From Bufo bufo (taxonomy: Eukaryota > Chordata > Amphibia > Anura > Bufonidae): a stretch of DNA of 64,000 nt. The stretch covers positions 334,458,294-334,522,293 of the forward strand of contig NC_053390.1 in NCBI RefSeq assembly GCF_905171765.1, read 5' to 3'. Of this stretch, positions 35,013 to 44,038 are shown in pieces. The notes below the pieces were generated by a model that had not been told where the DNA came from, ran no database searches, and worked only from the letters and a program-made list of their open reading frames with translations. The position numbers and the translations under genes were made by a program. Position 1 is the stretch's first letter. The number at the start of each line of letters is the position of its first letter.

Positions 35013-35025
35013 AAAATGGGGGAAT
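35013..35025 (+). promoter_or_regulatory. Retroviral polypurine tract
   Basis: AAAATGGGGGAAT immediately precedes the 3' LTR start (TGTGAGGG). Purine-rich apart from two T residues; primes plus-strand synthesis in retroviruses. Confidence 0.7.
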
Positions 35026-35628
35026 TGTGAGGGTTAAGACTCCATGTTTGTATTTCATACTGCCATTTTACATTAATGAACTGTGAGCTTCTTGTTGAAA
35101 GTTACTATAACTTCAAGGTCACTCCTAGCCCCCCACCCACGCTCATTAGAAAGGAATCTTAACAAGCATTAGGAGTACTAGTATGTGGCTAGCACCCACA
35201 GTTAAGATTAAGGAGACGGTCTAGGCGTATAGCCAAGAGATGCTCATTTCAGATTGCACTTTTAATGAGTTAATGATGTAAATGATTGACTACGTCTTCA
35301 GTTGGAAATGATCCAGAAAATCGCTATATTAACCTCTGCTTTCCTCAATAAAGTTTAGAAACACTTGGTACACAACACTGCACGTGTATCAGTTATTCTT
35401 TGTGAGTGCACACACATTTTCTAATTGGGAATCCACTCCTTATCCGGCAATGGGGTTTTTGCCCTAACAGAAACTGGCGCTTGATACCGATATGTGGGGC
35501 ACAACTAAGTCCTTCCTGCGAGACCTCCGAAGCCTGGACATGCCAAACAGGGACAAACAGATGAAAATCAGTGCTGAGGTAAGAGCTTTTTCCACTCCTC
35601 ATCCGGCAATGGAGTTTTTGCCCTAATA
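35026..35628 (+). mobile_element. 3' LTR with leader and second LTR tail
   Basis: 35026-35469 is a full 444-bp LTR (TGTGAGGG to CCTAACA, polyadenylation signal at 35347-35352). It is followed by about 122 bp matching the leader (primer-site region and GAGGTAAGAG, 35470-35592) and then by 36 bp repeating the LTR's own 3' tail (ATCCGGCAATGGAGTTTTTG, ending CCTAATA at 35628). ACTA at 35629-35632 matches the left target duplication, so the extra segment was present when, or formed while, the provirus ended here. Confidence 0.8.
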
Positions 35629-35632
35629 ACTA
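35629..35632 (+). other. Target-site duplication, right (ACTA)
   Basis: Pairs with 11495-11498 across 24 kb. Confidence 0.7.
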
Positions 35633-36065
35633 GAGAGTGTTATATTTTCAGGGCAACTGGAACAACTTCGATACAAGGTGAATATATTCAGGTCTGTACC
35701 AAACTTTTTGAAAAATGTGCTGAAACGGACAAAAAAGCGAAACTCAAAAAGTTTGCTCATCTAAAGCACTGATAGATCCTTATTGTAAAAAAAAAAAAAG
35801 TTGAAGCAAGTGCTTGTAGTCATCATGTCTGTAGGCAACATGTAGCAATATTTTGATTTAGTTTGAGGTGCAACTTAATGACATTTATCATTATGTTGTG
35901 TTTACAGCGCTGGAAATGTAATATTTGTATGACTCTGGGCAAAATTATTATTCATGTTCTTGAGAAGAACAAATTTCTTATGTGAAACCATCTAGCATCG
36001 CTTGAATCTCTTTGAAATGATCTTATTAAGAAAAGAGCTGAGCCTAGGGGTATGCAAGGAACTGT
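35633..36065. other. Unrecognised intergenic sequence
   Basis: AT-rich, non-repetitive within the window, no open frame of note. An A13 run lies near 35789. It could be genuine single-copy host DNA. Confidence 0.4.
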
Positions 36066-36083
36066 AGATGGTGTGTGTGTGTA

Positions 36084-36128
<45 letters not shown>
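36066..36128. repeat. (GT)n(TA)n microsatellite
   Basis: GTGTGTGT run followed by ATATATAT, bordering the Tc1-like end. Confidence 0.95.
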
Positions 36129-37118
36129 GTCCATATATATTTGGACACTGACACAAATGTTATTTGTATTGCCTGTTTACTAAAACATATTCAAGTTATA
36201 GTTACATAATGGACATTGACATAAAGTCCAGACTTTTAGCTTTCATTTGAGGGTATCCACATTAAAATTGGATGAAGGGTTTAGGAGTTTCAGCTCCTTT
36301 ACATATGGCACCCTGTTTTTAAAGGGACCAAAAGTAATTGGATGATTTACTCAAAGGCTGTTTCATGGGCAGGTGGGGGCAATTTCTTCATTATTCCATT
36401 CTCAATTAAGCACATAAAAGGCTTGGAGTTGATTTGAGGTGCGGTGCTTTCATTTTGAAGATTCTGCTGAGAAGTAACCATGCGGTCAAAGGAGCTCTCT
36501 ATGCAGGTAAAACAAGTCATCCTTCATCTGCGAAAACAGATAAAACCCATCCGAGAAATTGCTAGACTATTAGAAGTGGCAAAATCTACAGTTTGCTACA
36601 TCCTGAGAAAGAAAGAAAGCACTGGTGACCTCAACAATGCAAAAAGACCTGGACGCCCATGGAAGACAACAGTGGTGGATGATCACTGAATAATTACCAT
36701 GGTGAAGAGAAAACTCTTCGCAACAGCCAACCAAGTGAACAATACTCTCCAGGATATAGGTGCATCAATATCCAAATCTACCATAAAGAGAAGATTGCAT
36801 GAAAGTAAATACAGAGGGTTCACTGCACGGTGCAAGCCACTCATACGCCTCAAGAAGAAGAAAGGTAGATTGGACTTTGCTAAAAAAAAATCTAAAAAAA
36901 CAGCACACTTCTGGAGGAACTTTCTTTGGACAGATGAAACCAAGATCAACCTCTACCAGAATGATGGAAACAAAAAAGTATGGCGAAGGCATGGTATAGC
37001 TCATGATCCAAAGAATAACACATCATCTGTAAAACATGGCGGAGGCAGTGTGATTGCTTGGGGATGCATGGCTGCCAGTGGCACTGGGTCCCTAGTGTCT
37101 ATTGATGAAGTGACATCA
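36129..37118 (+). mobile_element. Tc1-like element, 3' truncated
   Basis: Left end starts near the microsatellite with CCATATATATTTGGACACTG, the ATTTGGACACTGACAC type of Tc1 end. A leader of 350 bp and a plus-strand transposase follow. Homology stops at about 37110-37118 and no right inverted repeat is found. Confidence 0.8.
36480..37113 (+). pseudogene. Tc1-like transposase, N-terminal two-thirds
   Basis: Starts at ATG 36480. Residues 1-60 hold the first helix-turn-helix (REIARLLEVAKSTVCYILRK) and a GRP(W) linker typical of Tc1 transposases. A single in-frame TGA at 36687-36689 interrupts the linker. After it the same frame continues through the second HTH (SISKSTIKRRLHE), the first catalytic Asp in LWTDETKINLYQ and GGGSVIAWGCMAASG. 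The second Asp and the Glu of the DDE triad are missing through truncation at about 37113. Confidence 0.88.
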
Positions 37119-37745
37119 TACATTTTCATACATTTTTGGTTGCATTTGTATTCGATCATTTCACAGATTTATTTTTGTTGTTTTCAAAAGCTGCGATCAG
37201 TCATTACGTTCAATTGTGAAAATTATACTGTAACTCCAGCACTCATATTAAAATTTTATGTTTTATTTCATATCATTAAAAGCATAAGAGAGATCCCCAA
37301 AAAAGAAGCTTACTCATTTCAGATGAAAGTATCATCCTTCATCATAGCGTAGTCTTGGAAATGAAATTCAGGATTTAAAAGTGCACAAGGCTTCCTGGTT
37401 CACAGGTGTTGAATAATAATCAGCATGAGAAATAAACCCTCTGAGTCCTGCAGTACAATACATTTCCCACTTCATGCATTTAGGGGTGTGCATAGAAGTC
37501 ACTGGGCCCCATAGCAAGAATATAAATTGGGCTCCTCTGCCCCAATCATAGCCCCTCCCACTACCCGTTTCAGGCCAGCAGTGTACTGATATGTGAGGTA
37601 TGAGGTATAAATTACAGCTCGTACACTGCTGTATATACTATATATCTGTACACACTTCATCTATCATACCTTGTACCTCATATATCAGTACACTGCTGGG
37701 TATACTACATACCTGTGTCCACTGCATCTATTATACTGATAATAG
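37119..37745. other. Unrecognised sequence between two Tc1 copies
   Basis: AT-rich. A loose repeat of TACACTGCTG(T/G)(G/A)TATACTA-like phrases occurs at 37620-37740. The phrase GTGTACTGATATG also occurs near 41170, on the far side of the next Tc1 copies. No gene seen. Confidence 0.4.
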
Positions 37746-37801
37746 TTTTAAGGCATTTTTATTATTTTCTGCAAAGTCAAAAGTTTTCATACATTTCATT
37801 A

Positions 37802-38157
37802 AAGGGGTTGTCCGGGTTCAGAGCTGAACCCGGACACACCCAGAATTTCACCCAGGCAGCCCCCCTGACAAGAGCATCGGAGCAGTTCATGCTCCAATGC
37901 TCTCCTTTGCCCTGCGCTGAACCGCAGCACTAAAGCCCGGCCATCAGAGTCGGTGACCTCAGCGAACACACTGCCGGGTGGAAGCCTCAGCTCAGCAGTG
38001 AGTTACAGTAAATAAATGAGCCCATGCCATGCGCGATCCTGTGCAGGGCAAGGGAGAGCATCAAAGCATGAACTGCCCTGATGCTCAAGTCAGGAAGGGC
38101 TGCCTGGGTGAAATTATGGGTATATCCGGGTTCAGCTCGGAAGCCGGACAACCCCTT
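37802..38157. mobile_element. MITE with TA duplication, 356 bp
   Basis: Inverted repeats of about 40 bp (AAGGGGTTGTCCGGGTTCAG at left; complement at right with two or three mismatches), flanked by TA at 37800-37801 and 38158-38159. Each end is itself partly self-complementary (GGGTTCAG and CTGAACCC). Non-coding interior. Confidence 0.85.
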
Positions 38158-38255
38158 TAATATTTGGTACCATTGCCCTTAAACTGTATGACTTGGGTCA
38201 GACATTTTGGATATCCTTCTACAAGCTTCTCATAATAGTTGGTAGGAATTTGGGC

Positions 38256-39184
38256 CTATTCCTCCTGACAAAACTGGTGTAACTGAGCCATGCTTGTTGG
38301 TTGCCTTGCTCGCATCTGCCTTTTTAGCTTTACCCATAAATTTGCAATGGGATTGAGATCAGGGCTTTGTGATGGCCACTCTAAAACATTGACTTTGTTA
38401 TCCTTAAGCCACTTTGTAATCAGTTTGGCAGTATGCTTTGGGTCATTGTCCATTTGGAAGACCCATTTACGCCCCAAGCTTTAACTTCCTGGCTGATGTT
38501 GTGAGATGTTGCTTCAATATTTCCACCTAATGTTCTTTCCTCATGATGCCATCTATTTTGTGATGTGCACCAGTCCCTCCTGCAGCAAAACAACCACACA
38601 ACATGATGCTGCCACCCCCGTGTTTCACAGTTGGCATGGTGTTCTTAGGCTTCCAAGCCTCTCCCTTTTTCTTTCAAACGTAATGATGGTCATTATGGCC
38701 AAAAAGTTCAATTTTAGTTTCGTCAGACATGTCTCCAAAAATGTAGGTCTTTGTTCCTGCGTGCATTTGCAAACATTAATCTGTTTTTTTTCTTTTTCTT
38801 TTGGAGTAATGGCTTCTTCCTGGCAGAGTGGCCTTTCTGCCCATGTTGATACAGTACTCGTTTCACTGTGGATATTGACACATTCTAACCAGCTTCCGCC
38901 ATCATCTTCACAAGGTCTTTTGCTTTTGTTCTTGGGTTGATATGCACATGTCGGACTAAAGCACGTTCATCTCTAGGACACAGAACCTGCCTCCTTCCTG
39001 AGCAGTATGATGGCTGGACATTCCCATCTTGTTTGTACTTGGGTATAATTGTTTGTACAGATGAACGAGGCACCTTCGGGTATCTTGAAATTGCACTCAA
39101 GGTTGAGCCAGACTTGTGCAAGTCCACAATTCTCTTCCTGATATCTTGGCTGATTTCTTTAGACTTTCCCATGATGCTACACAA
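38256..39184 (-). pseudogene. Tc1-like transposase, fragmented
   Basis: N-terminal piece at 38885-39184: start context MGKSKEISQDIRKRIVDLHK, first HTH (STLSAISRYPKVPRSSVQTI) and linker, ending at a stop after AEAG. C-terminal piece at 38256-38477: second catalytic Asp in [13 protein letters not shown] and SPDLNPIANLW, where the third catalytic residue, normally Glu, is Ala. The middle (38478-38884) is frameshifted. Inactive. Confidence 0.86.
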
Positions 39185-39383
39185 AGAAGCAGTGTTTCAG
39201 GTGTGTATTTAAATACATCCACATGTGTGTCTCTAACTCAGATGTTGCCAACAAACCTAACAGAAGCTTCCAAAAACATGACATCATTATATGGGCAGTC
39301 CAGAATTGTTGAAAGGCATAGTAATCTTAGTGTATGTAAACTTTTGACATTGCAGAAAGTAATGAAAATGCCTTAAAACATCC

Positions 39384-39528
39384 TTCTCTCATTATTCTGG
39401 CATTTGCAAATAATAATTATTATGGTAATCCTAACTGACCAAAAACAGGAAAGGTTTATTCTGATTTCATTTCAGATATTGAGAACAACATGCATATGTG
39501 TGTGTATATATACATATATATATATATA
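39384..39528. repeat. AT-rich spacer with TG/TA microsatellite
   Basis: Unique AT-rich DNA followed from about 39493 by GTGTGTATATATACATATAT, into which the next Tc1 copy inserted. Confidence 0.8.
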
Positions 39529-41103
39529 CAGTGAGGAACAGAAGTATTTGAACACCCTACTATTTTGCAAGTTCTCCCACTTAGAAATCAAGGAGGGGTC
39601 TGAAATTTAAATTGTAGGTGTGTTCCCACTCTGAGAGACAGAATAAAATTAAAAAAAAAATCAGGAAATCACATTGTATGATTTTTAAAGAATTTATTTG
39701 TCTTGCACTGCTGAACATAAGTATTTAAACACCTGAGAAAATCAGTGTTAATATTTGGTACAGAAGCCTTTGTTTGCAATTACAGAGGTCAAACGTTTCC
39801 TGTAGTTCTTGACCAGGTTTGCACACACTGCAACAGGGATTTTGGCCCACTCCTCCACACAGATCTCCTCTAGATCTGTCAGGTTTCGGGGTTGTCGCTG
39901 AGCAACACAGAGTTTCTATTGAATTTAGGTCTGGAGACTGGCTAGGCCACTCCAGAACCTTGATATGCTTCCTATGGAGCCACATCTTGGTTATCCTGGC
40001 TGTGTGCTTCGGGTCGTTGTCATGTTGGAAGACCCAGCCACGACCCATCTTCAATGCTCTGACTGAGGAAAGGAGGTTGTTGCTCAAAATTTCCCAATAA
40101 ATGGCCCCATTCATCCTCTCCTTAATACAGTGCAGTCGTCCTGTCCCCTTCGCAGAAAAGCACCCCCAAAGGATGATGTTATCACGTCCATGCTTCACAG
40201 TAGGGATGGTGTTCTTGGGATGCAACTCATCCTTCTTTTTCCTCCAAACACGACGAGTGAAGTTTAGACCAAAAAGTTCTACTTTGGTCTCATCTGACCA
40301 CATGACTTTCTCCCATGCCTCCTCTGGATCATCCAGATGGTCACTGGCAAACTTCAGACGGGCCTGGACATGTGATGACTTGAGCAGGGGAACCTTCCGT
40401 GCAATGCATGATTTGAAACCATGACGGCGTAGTGTTCTACCGACAGTAACCTTTGAAACTGTGGTCCCAGCTCTCTTCATGTCATTGACCAGCTCCTCCC
40501 TTGGAGTTCTGGGCTGATTCCTCACCTTTCTTTTCATCAGTGATACCCCACAAGGTGAGATCTTGCATGGAGCCCCAGTCCGAGGGAGACTGACAGTCGT
40601 CTTTAGCCTCTTCCATTTTCTAACAATTGCTCCAACAGTTGATCTATTTTCACCAAGCTGCTTTGGAATTGCACCGTAGCCCTTTCCAGCTTTGTGGAGG
40701 TCCACAATTTTGTCTCTGGTATCTTTTGACAGCTCTTTGGTCTTGCCCATGGTAGTAGTTGGCGTCTGACTGACTGTGGGGTGGACAGGTGTCTTTAAAG
40801 AGCTCAGACAGGTGCTACTAAGTTAGATTAATGAGTGGAGTAGAGGTGGACTTTTTAAAGGCACAGTAACAGGTCTTTGAGAGCCAGAATTCTTGCTGTT
40901 TCTCAGGTGTTCAAATACTTATGTTCAGCAGTGCAAGACAAATACATTCTTTAAAAATCATACAATGTGATTTCCAGATTTTTTTTTTAAATCCTGTCTC
41001 TCAGAGTGGGAATGCACCTACAATGTGAATTTCAGACCCCTCCATGATTTCTAAGTGGGAGAACTTGCAAAATTGCAGGGTGTTCAAATACTTCTGTTCC
41101 TCA

Positions 41104-41106
<3 letters not shown>
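39529..41106 (-). mobile_element. Tc1-like element, 1578 bp, both ends present
   Basis: Long inverted repeats of about 205 bp (39529-39735 and 40904-41106) beginning CAGTGAGGAACAGAAGTATT, each with an inner copy of a TAAGTATTTAAACACCTG-like motif, as in IR/DR-type Tc1 elements. TA flanks both ends (39527-39528 and 41107-41108) inside a TA microsatellite. Confidence 0.92.
39725..40750 (-). pseudogene. Tc1-like transposase, C-terminus frameshifted
   Basis: 341-codon minus-strand frame starting [20 protein letters not shown] with two HTH motifs ([35 protein letters not shown]), a basic linker, first catalytic Asp in [13 protein letters not shown], second in [12 protein letters not shown], and third residue Glu in DLNSIETL; the last two are 34 apart (DD34E). 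Immediately after that Glu the reading goes out of phase because of a small deletion near 39910: the usual LW-ELK and [17 protein letters not shown] C-terminus is present in DNA but in another frame. So the triad is intact but the last 60 or so residues are scrambled; activity is unlikely. Confidence 0.88.
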
Positions 41107-41151
<45 letters not shown>

Positions 41152-41152
41152 G
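41107..41152. repeat. (TA)n microsatellite
   Basis: About 22 TA units directly after the Tc1 end. Confidence 0.95.
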
Positions 41153-41579
41153 TATATAGTATATAGAGCAGTGTACTGATATGAGAAGGTATAAAGCCTT
41201 TTGTGGCAAGTGGAGAAAAATAAGGACTAGGGTTGAGCGAACCCGAACTGTAAAGTTCGGGTTTGTACCGAACTTTAGGATTTTTGGACCCCGGACCCGA
41301 ACCCGAACATTTCAGTAAAAGTTTGGTTTCGGGTTTGGTGTTCGGCGCTTTCTTGGCGCTTTTTGAAAGGCTGCAGAGCAGCCAATCAAAAAGCAGTTAA
41401 CTGTCTGACCTTAGAAGCCATCACAGCCATGCCTACTAATGGCATGGCTGTGATTGGCCAGTGTAGCATGTGACCCAGCCTCTATATAAGCTGGAGTCAC
41501 GTAGCGCTGCACGTCACTCTGCTGTGCTTAGTGTAGGGAGAGGATGCTGCTGGTGATTTCAGGGAGAGAATAGGAGAGA

Positions 41580-42535
41580 GATAGGAGAGAGTCTTTGCTA
41601 AAAATCGGAATCTAACTCAGCGATCTACATACATTGTGTTTTGTGGGTGCAGGGCACAATTTTTTTATCCTGCCGTGAGCCCAGTGACCGAAAAAAAATA
41701 ACTTTAATAAGTCGGTTAGGTGGGTGGCTGCGGCCATTTTATGCAAGCTCAGTGCACCAGCACTGCATCTGAGCTTTTGGGACATTGAAAATCCCAATTT
41801 TTTTGGCAATAAATATCTGGATTAGTCAGTGTGCAATTTAAGCTAGAAATACAGCCATCATTTTCTGGAGTTTTAAAAACACACTTTTTTGCCAAAACCC
41901 CCCCCCCCCCCACTATTTTCCTGATCTGCAAGTGTTAAATTCAAGTTTAATATATACAGCTTTCATATTCTGTTACCAAAAAAAAAAACTTTTTGGGCAA
42001 TATACAACATCTGGATTAGTCAGTGTGCAATTTTTGCTAAAAATACACCCAGCATTTTCTGGGGTTTTAAAAACACACTTTTTTGCCAAAAAACATTATT
42101 TTCAGGCCTTGCAGCATCAGCACGTGTGAAATTACTGTCTTATATACTGCTGTCAAATTCAGTTATTAAACAAACATTCGTTTGAGCAAAAAAAAATTAG
42201 TTGGCAGCCTTTGATGCAAATGTCATTGTGAGATACACCCTTAATACATTTGGGTTAGATTCAGATATTTGAAATACCGCCATTTGGTGCACAAATATTT
42301 AATTCAGGCCTACTATGGGTCAGACCGTGCTTGATACACCCTGTATATACAGGGCTTATATTCTTTCATTAATAAAACACCCTTTTTGGGGCAAAATACA
42401 CAATATTTCAGGCCTTGCAGCATAGGCACGTTTGAAATTTCTGGGTTATATACTGCTGCCATATTGAGTTATTAAACAAACACCTGTTTGGGCAAAAAAA
42501 GTTTATTTGGCAGTCTTTGCTGCATATGTCATTAT
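41580..42535. repeat. 5' leader repeats of the outer hAT
   Basis: Degenerate tandem segments of roughly 150-250 bp with GGATTAGTCAGTGTGCAATT and TTTTAAAAACACACTTTTTT phrases. The array resumes at 48679-48960 beyond the nested hAT (GAGATACACCCTTAATACAT occurs on both sides). A poly-C run lies at about 41898. Confidence 0.75.
42528..42535 (+). other. Target duplication of the nested hAT, left
   Basis: GTCATTAT here and GTCATTAA at 48679-48686, 7 of 8 identical. Confidence 0.8.
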
Positions 42536-43059
42536 TAGGGATGAGCGAACCCGAACTGTATAGTTCGGGTTCGTACCGAATTTTGGGGTGTCCGTGACAC
42601 GGACCCGAACCCGAACATTTTCGTAAAAGTCCGGGTTCGAGTTCGGTGTTCGGCGCATTCTTGGCGCTTTTTGAAAGGCTGCAAAGCAGCCAATCAACAA
42701 GCATCATACTACTTGGCCCAAGAGGCCATCACAGCCATGCCTACTATTGGCATGGCTGTGATTGGCCAGTGCACCATGTGACCCAGCCTCTATTTAAGCT
42801 GGAGTCACGTAGCTCCGCACGTCACTCTGCTATGATCAGTATAGGGAGAGGTTGCAGCTGCGACGTTAGGGCTAGATTAGGCAGATTAACTCCTCCAAAA
42901 GACTTCATTCTGTGATCGATCTGCAGCTGTGGATCATTGAAGTGCTATTATTGACTTGCTCACTTTTTTGAGGCTGCCCAGAGCGTTTTTAGATCACTTT
43001 TTTTCTGGGGTGATCGGCGGCCATTTTGTGACTTGTGGTGCGCCAGCACGAGCTATCAC

Positions 43060-43285
43060 CAAGTGTATTTAACCATCGATAGTGTGGTTATTTTGTGCTA
43101 TATCCTACATCAGCTGCAGGCTGAGCCTGTGTCACCGAAGTGCATTTAACCATCAACAGTCTGGTTATTTTTTGGCCATATACTACATCAGCTGCAGGCT
43201 GAGCCTGTGTCACCGAAGTGCATTTAACCATCAACAGTCTGGTTATTTTTTGGCCATATATTACATCAGGGGCAAGTTGAGCCTG
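43060..43285. repeat. Tandem repeat, about 79-bp unit
   Basis: About 2.7 copies of a unit with GTCTGGTTATTTTTTGGCCA and GCTGCAGGCTGAGCCTGTG in the hAT leader. Confidence 0.85.
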
Positions 43286-43309
43286 TCACCCAGCGCCTAA
43301 AAAATAGAC

Positions 43310-44033
43310 CTGACATTTCTATTCAACCAAATCTGCACAGTTTTAGCTGGTCAAGTTATTTGTAGTGACCGTCAAAGCAGACTTTTTGTTCTGGGTTGAA
43401 AAAGCATTCCCAAATTTGCCATTCTGAAAATAACTAGTTTGTGGTATTTCAGGCCTACTTGAAATCTATCCCAAAAAGAAAATCTTACATTGAAGTTATT
43501 GATAGTATCATTCAGAAAAACCTAAGACACACGCTAGCGTGCTGATAGAAGTGTCATTCTGTGATTAAACCTATAACTGTCACACAGCGCAAAAAAAAAC
43601 AGTTCTCACATCTTTATTCAACCAAATCTGCACAGTTTTAGCTGGTCAAGTTATTTGTAGTGACCGTCAAAGCAGACTTTTTGTTCTGGGTTGAAAAAGC
43701 ATTCCCAAATTTGCCATTCTGAAAATAACTAGTTTGTGGTATTTCAGGCCTACTTGAAATCTATCCCAAAAAGAAAATCTTACATTGAAGTTATTGATAG
43801 TGTCATTCAGAAAAACCCAAGACACACGCTAGCGTGCTGATAGAAGTGTCATTCTGTGATTAAACCTATAACTGTCACACAGCGCAAAAAAAAACAGGTC
43901 TCACATCTCTATTCAACCAAATCTGCACAGTTTTAGCTGGTCAAGTTATTTGTAGTGACCGTCAAAGCAGACTTTTTGTTCTGGGTTGAAAAAGCATTCC
44001 CAAATTTGCCATTCTCAAAATTGTGGTGAACGG
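43310..44033. repeat. Tandem repeat, about 297-bp unit
   Basis: Nearly identical copies starting at about 43318, 43617 and 43913 (ATTCAACCAAATCTGCACAG); the third is partial and leads into the transposase start at 44039. Confidence 0.92.
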
Positions 44034-44038
44034 GAACA

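Larger units (their letters stand above)
11499..35628 (+). mobile_element. Endogenous retrovirus, class I (gamma/epsilon-like), heavily interrupted
   Basis: Plus-strand provirus with split 5' LTR, leader, gag relic with one CCHC knuckle, protease, RT, RNase H, integrase, env transmembrane relic, polypurine tract and 3' LTR. Both outer edges carry ACTA. Single-knuckle gag, the integrase GDWVVIK module and a CX6CC transmembrane motif all fit class I retroviruses such as amphibian epsilon/gamma-like ERVs. It hosts a piggyBac-like element, a hAT element, a MITE and a DIRS element. Frameshifts, stops and changed catalytic residues make it non-functional. Removing the four insertions leaves roughly 7 kb, normal or slightly short for a provirus. 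Confidence 0.85.
37746..39383 (-). mobile_element. Tc1-like element split by a MITE
   Basis: Inverted ends of about 45 bp: GTTTTAAGGCATTTTTATTA at left; the right end reads TAATGAAAATGCCTTAAAAC (complementary with few mismatches). Both ends also carry a CAAAAGTTT(T/A)CATA motif. The transposase is on the minus strand. A 356-bp MITE sits inside near the left end. Confidence 0.8.
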
